Shown one piece after another: positions 8,645-17,367 of a DNA stretch of 64,000 nucleotides (positions are counted from its first letter, which is position 1; every line of letters starts with the position of its first letter). The position numbers and the translations under genes are program-made. Origin of the DNA: Planctomycetota bacterium (GTDB taxonomy: Bacteria; Planctomycetota; UBA1135; UBA2386). The notes under the pieces were generated by a model. The model had not been told where the DNA came from. It worked only from the letters and a program-made list of their open reading frames with translations, and did no database searches. The stretch lies in NCBI GenBank assembly GCA_020638695.1, contig JACKIB010000002.1, positions 345,987 to 409,986 of the forward strand. Direction: 5' to 3'.

Positions 8645-8667
8645 GCCGCGCAGCCGCGCTGGACGTA

Positions 8668-8696
8668 TTGCCAAAGCGCGGTCGACCCACTACGAA
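8668..8696 (+). promoter_or_regulatory. Probable promoter of icd
   Basis: TTGCCA (8668-8673), a 17-base spacer and TACGAA (8691-8696) form a housekeeping-type promoter. Only six bases separate the -10 hexamer from the icd ATG, so the transcript should begin at or next to the start codon. Confidence 0.5.
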
Positions 8697-8702
8697 CAGG
8701 CC

Positions 8703-9926
<1,224 letters not shown>

Positions 9927-9943
9927 GCCGACGCGCCCACACG

Positions 9944-11473
9944 ATGTCCACTCCACCGTTTCGCCGCATCCTGGTCGCCAATCGCGGCGAGATCGCCGTG
10001 CGGATCTGCCGCAGTCTGCGGGCCATGGGTATCGAGACCGTCGCGGTGCACAGCGACGTCGACGGTTCGGCTCCGCACGTGCTGGCCGCCGACCGCGCAT
10101 TCAACCTGGGCGGCCGTGACGCGAGTTCGTCCTACCTGCAGGTCCCGCAGTTGCTCGACGCCGGGTGCGTGTCCGAGTGCGACGCCGTGCACCCCGGTTA
10201 CGGGTTCCTCAGCGAGGACCCGGACTTCGCCCGCGCGCTGTCCGCCGTCGGGATGGAGTTCATCGGGCCGGACGCCGACTCGATGGAGATCCTCGGCTCG
10301 AAGCAGCGTGCCAAGCAGGCGGCAAAGGACGCCGAGGTCCCGGTGGTGCCGGGGTTCGACCGCGACACCGGGGACGACGCACAGATGCTCGACGAAGCGC
10401 GCCGCGTCGGCTTCCCACTGCTGATCAAGGCCTCGGCCGGTGGTGGCGGCAAGGGCATGCGCCTGGTGCGCGCGGAGGCCGAGTTCCTGGAGGCGATCGC
10501 CGCGTGCCGGCGCGAGTCCCAGGCGGCATTCCACAGCCGCGAGATGCTGCTGGAGAAGTACCTCGAGCCGGCACGCCACATCGAGATCCAGGTGCTCGGC
10601 GACCACCACGGCAACGTGGTCGCGCTCAACGAACGCGAGTGCTCGGTACAACGCCGCCACCAGAAGATCATCGAAGAGGCACCCTCGCCGATCGTCGACA
10701 CCGAACTGCGCGTGCAGATGAGCGAAGCAGCGGTGCGGCTCGCCAAGCAAGTCGGCTACCAGAACGCCGGCACGGTGGAGTTCCTGGTCGACGCCCGCGG
10801 CTCGTTCTACTTCCTGGAGATGAACACCCGGTTGCAAGTCGAGCACCCCGTCACCGAGTGCACGACCGGGCTCGACCTCGTGCAGCTGCAAGTCTTGGTC
10901 GCCGGCGGCGCCAAGCTCCCGGACTTGCTGCGCGGACGGGATCTGACTCCGCGCGGCCACGCGATCGAGGTGCGGGTCTACGCCGAGGATCCGGCGCAGG
11001 GTTACCTGCCCGCCGCGGGGGTGATCCAACGCGTCGTCGAGCCGTGCGGCCCGGGGGTGCGCGTCGATTCCGGCGTGGTGTCCGGCACCGAGATCGGCGT
11101 GCAGTTCGACCCGATGATCAGCAAGATCATCGTGCACGGCATGGACCGCGAGAACGCACGGCAGCGGCTGCTCGCCGCGCTGCGCGAGACGGCGTACCTG
11201 GGGATCTCGACCAACCTCGACTTCCTGTGCCGAGTGCTGGAGCAACCGGGATTCATCGCCGGCGAGCTGAGCACCGGGTTCCTCGACGCCAACCCCGAGC
11301 TGGCACGGGCGAGCGAGCCGGCCCCAGACCTCGCTTACCTCGCGGCCGCGCTGTGCGGGTCGCTCACCCCGAGCGTCGGCCGCAAACCGGTCGCCGCAGG
11401 CGACGCCGGACCGGGCACTCTCCCCGACGTCTGGGACGAGGGCAGCGGCCTACGGCTGTGGGGGCAAGCATGA
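9944..11473 (+). CDS. Biotin carboxylase subunit (acyl-CoA carboxylase alpha, N-terminal part)
   Basis: 509 residues: ATP-grasp biotin carboxylase that carboxylates biotin with bicarbonate and ATP. It begins FRRILVANRGEIAVRICRSL, with GGGGKGMRLV (glycine-rich ATP loop), NERECSVQRRHQKIIEEAPS and EMNTRLQVEHPVTE. It is about 60 residues longer than AccC. The extra C-terminal part and the next gene together resemble the one-piece alpha subunits of propionyl-/methylcrotonyl-CoA carboxylases. The ATG overlaps the following gene's start (ATGA). No carboxyltransferase gene is present in the window, so the acyl-CoA substrate is open. Confidence 0.88.
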   Translation: MSTPPFRRILVANRGEIAVRICRSLRAMGIETVAVHSDVDGSAPHVLAADRAFNLGGRDASSSYLQVPQLLDAGCVSECDAVHPGYGFLSEDPDFARALSAVGMEFIGPDADSMEILGSKQRAKQAAKDAEVPVVPGFDRDTGDDAQMLDEARRVGFPLLIKASAGGGGKGMRLVRAEAEFLEAIAACRRESQAAFHSREMLLEKYLEPARHIEIQVLGDHHGNVVALNERECSVQRRHQKIIEEAPSPIVDTELRVQMSEAAVRLAKQVGYQNAGTVEFLVDARGSFYFLEMNTRLQVEHPVTECTTGLDLVQLQVLVAGGAKLPDLLRGRDLTPRGHAIEVRVYAEDPAQGYLPAAGVIQRVVEPCGPGVRVDSGVVSGTEIGVQFDPMISKIIVHGMDRENARQRLLAALRETAYLGISTNLDFLCRVLEQPGFIAGELSTGFLDANPELARASEPAPDLAYLAAALCGSLTPSVGRKPVAAGDAGPGTLPDVWDEGSGLRLWGQA

Positions 11474-11973
11474 GCTACCACCGCGACTTCGACCGCGAAG
11501 GCGAACGGCTCGCCGTGTCGGCCCAACCGCTGGGCGAACACCGCTTCCGGGTCACCGTGGGCGCGACCGAGCACGAGGTTTCGGCCTGGTCGCTGCCCGA
11601 TGGACGGGTGCGCTTCGAACTCGATGGCACGCTGCACGAAGCGATTGCCGTGACCCTGCCCGACGGCCGGGTGCATCTGCGGCTCGGCGACCGGTCGTGG
11701 TTCCTGCCGCGCCACACCGGGCGCGGTCGCGGCCACGGCCACACCGCCGACGGGGTGATCACCGCGCCGATGACCGGCACCGTGCTGTCGGTGCTGGTCG
11801 TCGCCGGTCAGCCGGTGAAGTCGACCGACACCGTGGCCGTGATGTCGGCGATGAAGATGGAGCACAAGCTCACCGCCGGGATCGACGGCACCGTGGCCGA
11901 AGTGCCGGTCGCAGCCGGTGCGACCGTCGAGCAGGGTGCGCTGTTGCTGCGGATCGAGAAGGCGGACAGCTGA
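11470..11973 (+). CDS. Biotin carboxyl carrier protein (split alpha-subunit C-terminal part)
   Basis: 167 residues. Residues 1-80 resemble the BT linker of acyl-CoA carboxylase alpha subunits. Residues 94-165 form a biotinyl/lipoyl domain with the biotin site AMKMEH (Lys129) and flanking MTGTV and GxxVEQGALLLRIE. AMKMEH, as opposed to AMKLMN, is typical of propionyl-/methylcrotonyl-type enzymes. Its ATG overlaps the biotin carboxylase stop. The gene is convergent with the metalloprotease-like gene, 17 bases away. Confidence 0.88.
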   Translation: MSYHRDFDREGERLAVSAQPLGEHRFRVTVGATEHEVSAWSLPDGRVRFELDGTLHEAIAVTLPDGRVHLRLGDRSWFLPRHTGRGRGHGHTADGVITAPMTGTVLSVLVVAGQPVKSTDTVAVMSAMKMEHKLTAGIDGTVAEVPVAAGATVEQGALLLRIEKADS

Positions 11974-11990
11974 CCCGGATCGCGCGCCGA

Positions 11991-13373
11991 TCACTTGACC
12001 GGCGCGTCGGCCGGCGGCGGCGCCAACCGCGCCGCCTGCGCCGCATCGAGCAGCTGCTTCGCCACGGCCCGCAGGCGCGCGGTGTCCAGTTCGTGATCCG
12101 CCAAGAACAACTCGAGGACCAGCGGACCGCGCACCTCCACCAGCAAGGTGACCGCAGAGTCGCCGCGCGGCGTCCGCAGCTTCTTGCGGCTGAGAACCCC
12201 GGGAGCTGGCACCGCCACGTACTCGGCCGACAACAGCTGCAGCGCCCCGGACTTCATCTTGCGGTCCTTGATGCGCGTCAACCGCCCACAGAGCGCGCCG
12301 TACGACGCGGCCGCGGCAGGCGACTCGAACTCGAACAGCGTCGCGGTCACCGACGCACCGCCACCCGCGGGCGAGCGGAGCATCGAGCTGCGACTCTGCC
12401 GCAGGCCGCGCAGCGCGTGCAGGATCACCGGATCCGGTAGAGGCCGAAGCGACAGTCGAAGGCGCGCCAGCGGGGTGGTGTGTCGATGGCGATGCCAATC
12501 TCGGGGCAGTTGCCGATCCAGCGACCCCAAGGGGCGATCGAGATCGAACCGCGGTGCAGGGCGCCGGGACGGGTCGAGGTACCAGTCTGAGTGCAGGATC
12601 AGGGCGAAGTCCTGTGGCGGATCGGTGAACGCGCGCGCCACCGCGGTCACACCCCGCTCGCGAATCAGCGCGCGGACGAACTCCTCGCCATCATGGTAGG
12701 CCGATGCCTGGTCAGCCAGCTCCGCGCGGACCAACGCCTGCTGGGCAGTGTCGAGGTGCCGCGCGGTCTTGCCGATCGCCGCGGTGTAGGCGTCGAACCC
12801 CTTCAGCCACCCGGACGCTCGACACACTTCGCGGCTGCACCACTGCGCGTGGCCCTCGAGCAGCGCATCCCACACCGGCTCGCGCAACGGATCGCGCTGG
12901 GCAGCGCGACGCTTGCTCCATCCGAAGCGCCGTTCGTCGGCCGCGTGGACGCATTCGTGCGCCACCACGGCGCACAGCGTCTCGACGCCCCGAAGCTCGG
13001 CCTGGCCCAACACCCGAGCGTACACCTCGAGGTTGTTCGCGCAGATCAACACCTGTCCGCTCGCCGCGAAGAACTTGCCGAACAGCGTCTGCGCCCGTGA
13101 CCGAGCGAGGCGACGCAGGCCGGCGCGCTTCGCCCGATCGGCCGGTCCGGCCACGATGAGTTCGTTAGCCAGCACGGAGGCCAACTCCTCGACGCGCACC
13201 TGGCGCACCTTCAGCCCGCGCAACGACTGCCCCGTCTGCCGCTCGACTGCGGGGACTACGCGCGCGACGACGGCGCGGAACTCGTCGGCATCCACCTGGC
13301 AGCGCGATGGCGTGGTCAACGTCAGGACCAGGACTGCGGCAAGGGCTTCGGAACGAGGGCGAGGGTTCAGCAC
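11991..13373 (-). CDS. Secreted protein with HExxH zinc-protease motif
   Basis: 460 residues from a GTG start chosen because it opens a signal peptide (VLNPRPRSEALAAVLVLTLT then TPSRCQ). AVVAHECVHAADERRFG at 136-152 carries HECVH (139-143), the zinc-binding HExxH of gluzincin metallopeptidases; a downstream Glu in EGHAQWC could be the third ligand. The remaining 250 residues have no recognised domain. A peptidase role in the periplasm is inferred from the motif alone. It is divergent from the DUF2891-like gene across 135 bp. Confidence 0.65.
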   Translation of the reverse strand: MLNPRPRSEALAAVLVLTLTTPSRCQVDADEFRAVVARVVPAVERQTGQSLRGLKVRQVRVEELASVLANELIVAGPADRAKRAGLRRLARSRAQTLFGKFFAASGQVLICANNLEVYARVLGQAELRGVETLCAVVAHECVHAADERRFGWSKRRAAQRDPLREPVWDALLEGHAQWCSREVCRASGWLKGFDAYTAAIGKTARHLDTAQQALVRAELADQASAYHDGEEFVRALIRERGVTAVARAFTDPPQDFALILHSDWYLDPSRRPAPRFDLDRPLGSLDRQLPRDWHRHRHTTPLARLRLSLRPLPDPVILHALRGLRQSRSSMLRSPAGGGASVTATLFEFESPAAAASYGALCGRLTRIKDRKMKSGALQLLSAEYVAVPAPGVLSRKKLRTPRGDSAVTLLVEVRGPLVLELFLADHELDTARLRAVAKQLLDAAQAARLAPPPADAPVK

Positions 13374-13508
13374 GGCTCTGCGATCTGTGCGGTCCGATCC
13401 GGAACTTGGAATGGGAGAAGGGCGCGCGGGCGCAGCAGACAGCCCATGGGGGAGTGGGTCGGGGTATCGTAGCGGCGTGCTCCGTGACCGCGCCCACCTT
13501 CGCCGCAC

Positions 13509-14489
13509 ATGAGACCTTCCACGATCCTCGTTACCGCGCTGCTCTGCTCCCCGGCCGCCGCACAGATCACGAGCGAGACCGAAGGTACGACCCACCTGCC
13601 TCGAGTGCTGGCCGAAATGGCTCCGATGCTCGCACCGTGCGTGCAACCGACCACCACCAGCCGGGTGTTCACCCGCTGCCACGACACCCACTCGTCGATC
13701 CACGCCCACTGGGCGGCGTACCGCATAGCGCTGCAAGAGCCGCGCTACGCCGATCTGGCGTTCACCAGCTGGCTGGCGCTCGAGCCTGCCAAGCTCAACA
13801 CCGAAGTGATCTCGATGCAGTACCCGTACGCCGCGGCGTGGTTCCTGCGGCTGGCGATCGACTTCGAGAAGTGGGCCCTCGCCTACGGCGCACCGGACCC
13901 ATTCCGCCTCCGCCCGGTCGGCGACCGCATGGCGGCGTGGTTGAAGAGCTACTACGACACGAACGGCGTCAACCCGTACCTCGGCGAGTACGCCAACCCC
14001 GCGTGGGCGCTGTGCCAATTGCACGCGTACGCGTCGTTCAGCGGCGACACGGCACTGGCGGGGAAGGTGCAACAGATGGTCGCCACCGCGTTCGTGGTGC
14101 GGGTCAACGGCATCAGCTTCGGCTCCGAACTCAGCTCGCCCGCGTTCTTCTCGGTGTTCGGCAACTGGATCTACGTGGTCGCACACACCCAACCCGCAGC
14201 GACCTTACAGCAGTTCCTCAACCTCCAGGCGGCGATCCTCGACGCGCACCTCGCCGTCAGCAATGTGACCTCGGTGCACTCGTACGGGCTGATCTGGTCG
14301 CGCGCGTGGGCACTGCGGAGCTTGGCGACACACGCGGTCAGCGCACACGACCGCGCGCGGTTCCATCGCGCGGCGCTCGAGCACGAACGAGTCGGGCTGG
14401 TTCGACACACGCAGCTGAAGGGGAACTTCGCCAACTACGACCACTGGGTGCCGCAGTTCGCGGTGTACGCGGCGACCGAGGGGCTCTAG
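13509..14489 (+). CDS. Secreted DUF2891-like protein
   Basis: 326 residues with a short signal peptide (MRPSTILVTALLCSPAAAQ). The segment FTRCHDTHSSIHAHWAAYRIAL resembles the start of DUF2891 proteins, and the C-terminal NYDHWVPQFAVYA resembles their end. Alternating helix-rich segments between suggest an alpha/alpha-toroid, a fold used by polysaccharide-acting enzymes. No function is known for the family. A TATCGT hexamer at 13465 may be its promoter. The stop TAG sits in CTAGCCCGGGCTAG, which looks like the two tips of element A joined together. Confidence 0.6.
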   Translation: MRPSTILVTALLCSPAAAQITSETEGTTHLPRVLAEMAPMLAPCVQPTTTSRVFTRCHDTHSSIHAHWAAYRIALQEPRYADLAFTSWLALEPAKLNTEVISMQYPYAAAWFLRLAIDFEKWALAYGAPDPFRLRPVGDRMAAWLKSYYDTNGVNPYLGEYANPAWALCQLHAYASFSGDTALAGKVQQMVATAFVVRVNGISFGSELSSPAFFSVFGNWIYVVAHTQPAATLQQFLNLQAAILDAHLAVSNVTSVHSYGLIWSRAWALRSLATHAVSAHDRARFHRAALEHERVGLVRHTQLKGNFANYDHWVPQFAVYAATEGL

Positions 14490-14558
14490 CCCGGGCTAGG
14501 AATCAGGGACCCGGGCGCGGCCTGAACGGCATCGTGAAGTCGAGGCGAGGAGAGCACT

Positions 14559-14729
14559 GTGCCCGAGAAAGACGTGGTGAACCTCCGCGGGCAGTCGCCC
14601 GGACAGCTCGTGGCCGACTTGCTGAGATCCGGCGAGCCCGATGGGCTCCGCCGAGTGCCAGAACTACTCCTCGGCGACACGCACCCCCGGCTTCCGGATC
14701 GGACCTGCCGTTCTCCCTCCGAGCGATAG
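14559..14729 (+). CDS. Possible 56-residue protein or gene remnant
   Basis: A GTG start preceded by GAGGCGAGGAG at ideal spacing opens a 56-codon frame ending in TAG. The first 40 residues (VPEKDVVNLRGQSPGQLVAD... onward) look protein-like and Leu-rich. The last 15 are Arg/Ser/Pro-rich and look like random high-GC frame. It may be a small protein or a truncated gene. The ribosome-binding site is the main support, because most genes here lack one. Confidence 0.3.
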   Translation: MPEKDVVNLRGQSPGQLVADLLRSGEPDGLRRVPELLLGDTHPRLPDRTCRSPSER

Positions 14730-14807
14730 CCGTGCACGATCCCGCGCGGCGGTTCATCGCACCGCGCACCGAGAGGCGGCGGACCCAGGTTCGACGCACG
14801 GAGGTCG

Positions 14808-14835
14808 TTGCCGCACACCGTGCCCGGGCTACGCT
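14808..14835 (+). promoter_or_regulatory. Probable promoter of the TRL-like lipoprotein pair
   Basis: TTGCCG (14808-14813), a 16-base spacer and TACGCT (14830-14835) sit six bases before the ATG at 14842. No ribosome-binding site is present between them, so a leaderless message is likely. Confidence 0.45.
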
Positions 14836-14841
14836 GCAAGC

Positions 14842-15135
14842 ATGTTGAAGGCCACCCGTCTGTTCCTCGCGCTGCTGGTCACCACTCTGCCCGGCTGCGT
14901 CTACGCCAACGTCACGACCCCGCTCGACACCGACCTCCGCGACACCGTGCTCGGTGACAAGGTCGGTGAGTCGTCGTCGCAGAGCGTGCTCTGGGCGGTG
15001 GCGTGGGGTGACGCCGGCACCAAGGCCGCTGCGAACCAGGGCGGCATCACCACGATCACGCACGCCGACCAGCGCGTGTTCAGCATCCTGTGGGGGCTGT
15101 ACACCCGTTACACCACGATCGTGTACGGCAAGTAG
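14842..15135 (+). CDS. TRL-like family lipoprotein
   Basis: 97 residues with a lipoprotein signal (LFLALLVTTLPGC, Cys at about 18). The mature part has the TRL-like pattern: PLDTDLRDTVLGDKVG, then ESSSQSVLWAVAWGDAGTKAAA, then a C-terminal YTRYTTIVYGK. The family is small, exported and of unknown role. The ATG is preferred over longer in-frame starts because of the signal peptide and the promoter placed six bases upstream. Six bases separate it from a second, related lipoprotein. Confidence 0.75.
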   Translation: MLKATRLFLALLVTTLPGCVYANVTTPLDTDLRDTVLGDKVGESSSQSVLWAVAWGDAGTKAAANQGGITTITHADQRVFSILWGLYTRYTTIVYGK

Positions 15136-15141
15136 GCCGCG

Positions 15142-15438
15142 ATGCGACGCCTTCTCCCAACCCTCGTGCTGGCGGGGCTGCTGTGCGGCAGCTGCGTGTT
15201 CCAGCACACCGTCGAACCGCTGACCGTGAACTTCGACCAGACGCCGGTGGTGCCGCGCGGCAAGAAGGGCGACACGAAGCAGTTCACCTTCAGCTATGTC
15301 AACCTGCTCTGGGACTCGAACGGCATCGGGCAGATCGCCCGTGAGCACGGCCTGCAGGAGGTCTACTTCGCCGACCTCGAGGTCCTGAGCGTGCTCGGGA
15401 TCTGGACCCAACGCTGGGTCCACGTCTACGGACGCTGA
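15142..15438 (+). CDS. TRL-like lipoprotein, second copy
   Basis: 98 residues: signal peptide MRRLLPTLVLAGLLCGSC with lipobox Cys18, then VEPLTVNFDQTPV, KQFTFSYVNLLWDSNGIGQIAREHG and LGIWTQRWVHVYGR. It shares the layout of its neighbour (dome of small residues around a Trp, C-terminal V-Y-G-basic) but is clearly diverged, so this is an old pair. Co-transcribed with the upstream copy. Downstream, GTGGCA...TGCCAC near 15452 could form a hairpin, with no T-run. Confidence 0.7.
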   Translation: MRRLLPTLVLAGLLCGSCVFQHTVEPLTVNFDQTPVVPRGKKGDTKQFTFSYVNLLWDSNGIGQIAREHGLQEVYFADLEVLSVLGIWTQRWVHVYGR

Positions 15439-15628
15439 CCGACTGGCGGGTGGCACGCGCGGGCGCTGCCACATTGACAGCTGGTCCGGGGCCGCCCCGG
15501 GGTGCAGTTTGATCCCGACTGCCCGGACAAAAGACGCATCTTCCCGGTGACTCGGTCGTTGTCGCTGAGTCCGGGCGGTGGGCAATCCACCGTCTGGCCA
15601 GGCACGAACCTTGCCCAACCGCCGGATC

Positions 15629-16249
15629 ATGAAGCGCATCCCCGCCGTCCTCCCCTCCCTGATCGCCACCGCGCTGGCCGGGCCCGCGCTGGCTCCCCCA
15701 GCGCGGGCCGCCGCGCCGAACGCCTGTCAGGTGTGCCGGAGCGAGGCCGGTTCGACCGGGGCCCGCCAGCTGCTGCGCGACGGCAGGTTGGTCGCCCGCA
15801 CCCGCAACCGCCTGCAGCAATTGTTGGACATCCGCCCCGAGGATGCGGAAGAGGCGGCGCAGGAGGCGGCACTGCGGGCACTCGACCGAGGTGTCACCGC
15901 GTGCTGCAGCGAGGGAATGCAACGGTGGCTGTTCCGCACCGGGAAGAACTACATGGTCGACACTCTGCGCCGCAAGCAGGTGTTGCCGCTCAGCCAGGGG
16001 CAGGACGACGACCGCGACCCGATGTCGGTGGTGCCGTCAACGGCGACCGCACCGGGAGCAGCCCTGGAGCTGCGCGAGCACCTCGAAGCGACCCTGACCC
16101 ACCACGACGTCCGCAGGATGAAGCCCGAGAAGCTCGTGCAACTCGGACGCGCCGTGGGCGAGCGACTCGGCGAGGGAACCGCCCGGCGACCGATCCCACA
16201 GGTCACCGAGCTGGTCGACCGGTTGCCCGAAGCGATCGCAGAACTCTGA
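15629..16249 (+). CDS. Protein with signal-peptide-like N-terminus and sigma-70 region-2-like segment
   Basis: 206 residues. Residues 1-28 look like a Sec signal peptide ending ARA. Residues about 52-117 closely follow sigma-70 region 2 of ECF factors: LVARTRNRLQQLL, then EDAEEAAQEAALRAL, then RWLFRTGKNYMVDTLRRKQ. There is no recognisable region 4 for -35 binding. Two CxxC/CC pairs (residues 33-36 and 92-93) are present. An alternative GTG start at the Val of CQVCRSE would remove the signal-like part and give a cytoplasmic protein. Function is uncertain: a degenerate or anchored sigma-like protein, or coincidence of helix pattern. Confidence 0.55.
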   Translation: MKRIPAVLPSLIATALAGPALAPPARAAAPNACQVCRSEAGSTGARQLLRDGRLVARTRNRLQQLLDIRPEDAEEAAQEAALRALDRGVTACCSEGMQRWLFRTGKNYMVDTLRRKQVLPLSQGQDDDRDPMSVVPSTATAPGAALELREHLEATLTHHDVRRMKPEKLVQLGRAVGERLGEGTARRPIPQVTELVDRLPEAIAEL

Positions 16250-16300
16250 CGAGACCGGGGGCGCTTCCACCGTCCCCACAGCCGCAGGAAGCCGTCCGAC

Positions 16301-17347
16301 TCAGCGCCGGCGCAGCACCAGCAAGAGCAGCAGCGAGAGGACGGCCCCTCCGCCACCGAGCACCCACCCCCAGTTCAGCGGGGTCGGAGTAGCCTGCGGG
16401 ACATCGCCCAGGGATGGCGCCGCCGTACGCGACGCGGCCCGCTCGCGTGCGGCGGGTGGCGCACTCGGGACGACGTCGGCCGGACCAGCCGACTTCGGCG
16501 CCGTCGCATCCGGCGCGCCGGCCGGCTTGTCCGCGCCCTTGGCGGTGGGCGCACCCGCGGTGGATCCCGCCACCCGATGCGCGTCCCCCGGACCGGCAAC
16601 CGAAAGCGGCGGTCCGACGCTGATCTTGCCCTGCACCGGGGAGGCGAACAGCCCGACGCGCTTGCCCGTGGTCCCGTCGTGGATCTCGAGCGTCACGGTG
16701 CCGGCAACCGGCACGTTCGCACGCGCCGCACCCGCGGCGATGGTCACCGGCACGGTGAAATCCATCGTCCCCTGGTAGATCCGTGTCCCCTCGAACACGC
16801 CGTGCTGCATCGCGCGCGGCGGTGCGAGGGCAGGCGCCCCGAGCTGCAGTGGACCCTGATCCGAAGCGAGCTCGAGCTTCGCCACCGACCCCTCGCGCAC
16901 GACCACGTCGCCGCGGAACTGCACCAGCACGTGCAGCGTGCCCTGCTGCCCAGCCGCGAGGCGACGCGGGCGGAGGAAGGCGTTCGGCACGAACACGTGC
17001 CCGCCGGGCACCGGTAGATCGCTGCGCGGCGCCGGCGGTGGCGTGGCGCCGGCACCCGTCCCCCCGATCTTGAGCGCACGCAGCTGCTCCGCTGCCTCGC
17101 GGTTGACGGGTCGGCCGTGTGCATCGATCAGGCCGCGCCGCATCAAGCCGATCGCGTCCGGCACCACCTGATCGTCGCCGCCCGGGTTCTCCTTCGCCGC
17201 ACGCGCTCGGTCGCCGCCCTGCTCGCCACCCTTCTCGCTCGCGGGCGGAGTCTTGCCCTGGGGCTTCGTCGTGGCGCCGGTGCCGCCCTGCGCGGGCAGG
17301 CCGGCGAGCAGCAGTGCGCTGGAGAACGCGGTCAGTCGGAGGATCAC
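16301..17347 (-). CDS. Exported membrane-anchored protein, partner of multicopper oxidase
   Basis: 348 residues from GTG, beginning VILRLTAFSSALLLAGLPAQ (signal peptide). A charged linker (residues 20-65) is followed by a beta-rich domain (about 105-250) with GTLHVLVQFRGDVVVREGSV and GTRIYQGTMDFTVPVTIAA. A Pro/Ala-rich spacer and a single C-terminal helix ending LLLLLVLRRR follow, which would anchor it in a membrane like a sorting signal. It starts 20 bases after the multicopper oxidase stop, so it is probably co-transcribed. No known family was recognised; BatD- or DsbD-N-like beta domains are possible relatives. Confidence 0.6.
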   Translation of the reverse strand: MILRLTAFSSALLLAGLPAQGGTGATTKPQGKTPPASEKGGEQGGDRARAAKENPGGDDQVVPDAIGLMRRGLIDAHGRPVNREAAEQLRALKIGGTGAGATPPPAPRSDLPVPGGHVFVPNAFLRPRRLAAGQQGTLHVLVQFRGDVVVREGSVAKLELASDQGPLQLGAPALAPPRAMQHGVFEGTRIYQGTMDFTVPVTIAAGAARANVPVAGTVTLEIHDGTTGKRVGLFASPVQGKISVGPPLSVAGPGDAHRVAGSTAGAPTAKGADKPAGAPDATAPKSAGPADVVPSAPPAARERAASRTAAPSLGDVPQATPTPLNWGWVLGGGGAVLSLLLLLVLRRR

Positions 17348-17367
17348 GATGGTGGTGGGCGCGGGGT

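Larger units (their letters stand above)
14490..14841 (+). other. 352-bp intergenic region
   Basis: It holds the palindrome remnant CTAGCCCGGGCTAG at its left edge (14486-14499), a short reading frame with a good ribosome-binding site (14559-14729) and, at its right end, the promoter of the TRL-like genes. No RNA gene was recognised. Confidence 0.5.

Noticed and set aside
15439..15628. TTGACA at 15475 as a strong promoter for the sigma-like gene
   Set aside because: The -35 hexamer is perfect, but no acceptable -10 element lies 16-18 bases downstream.
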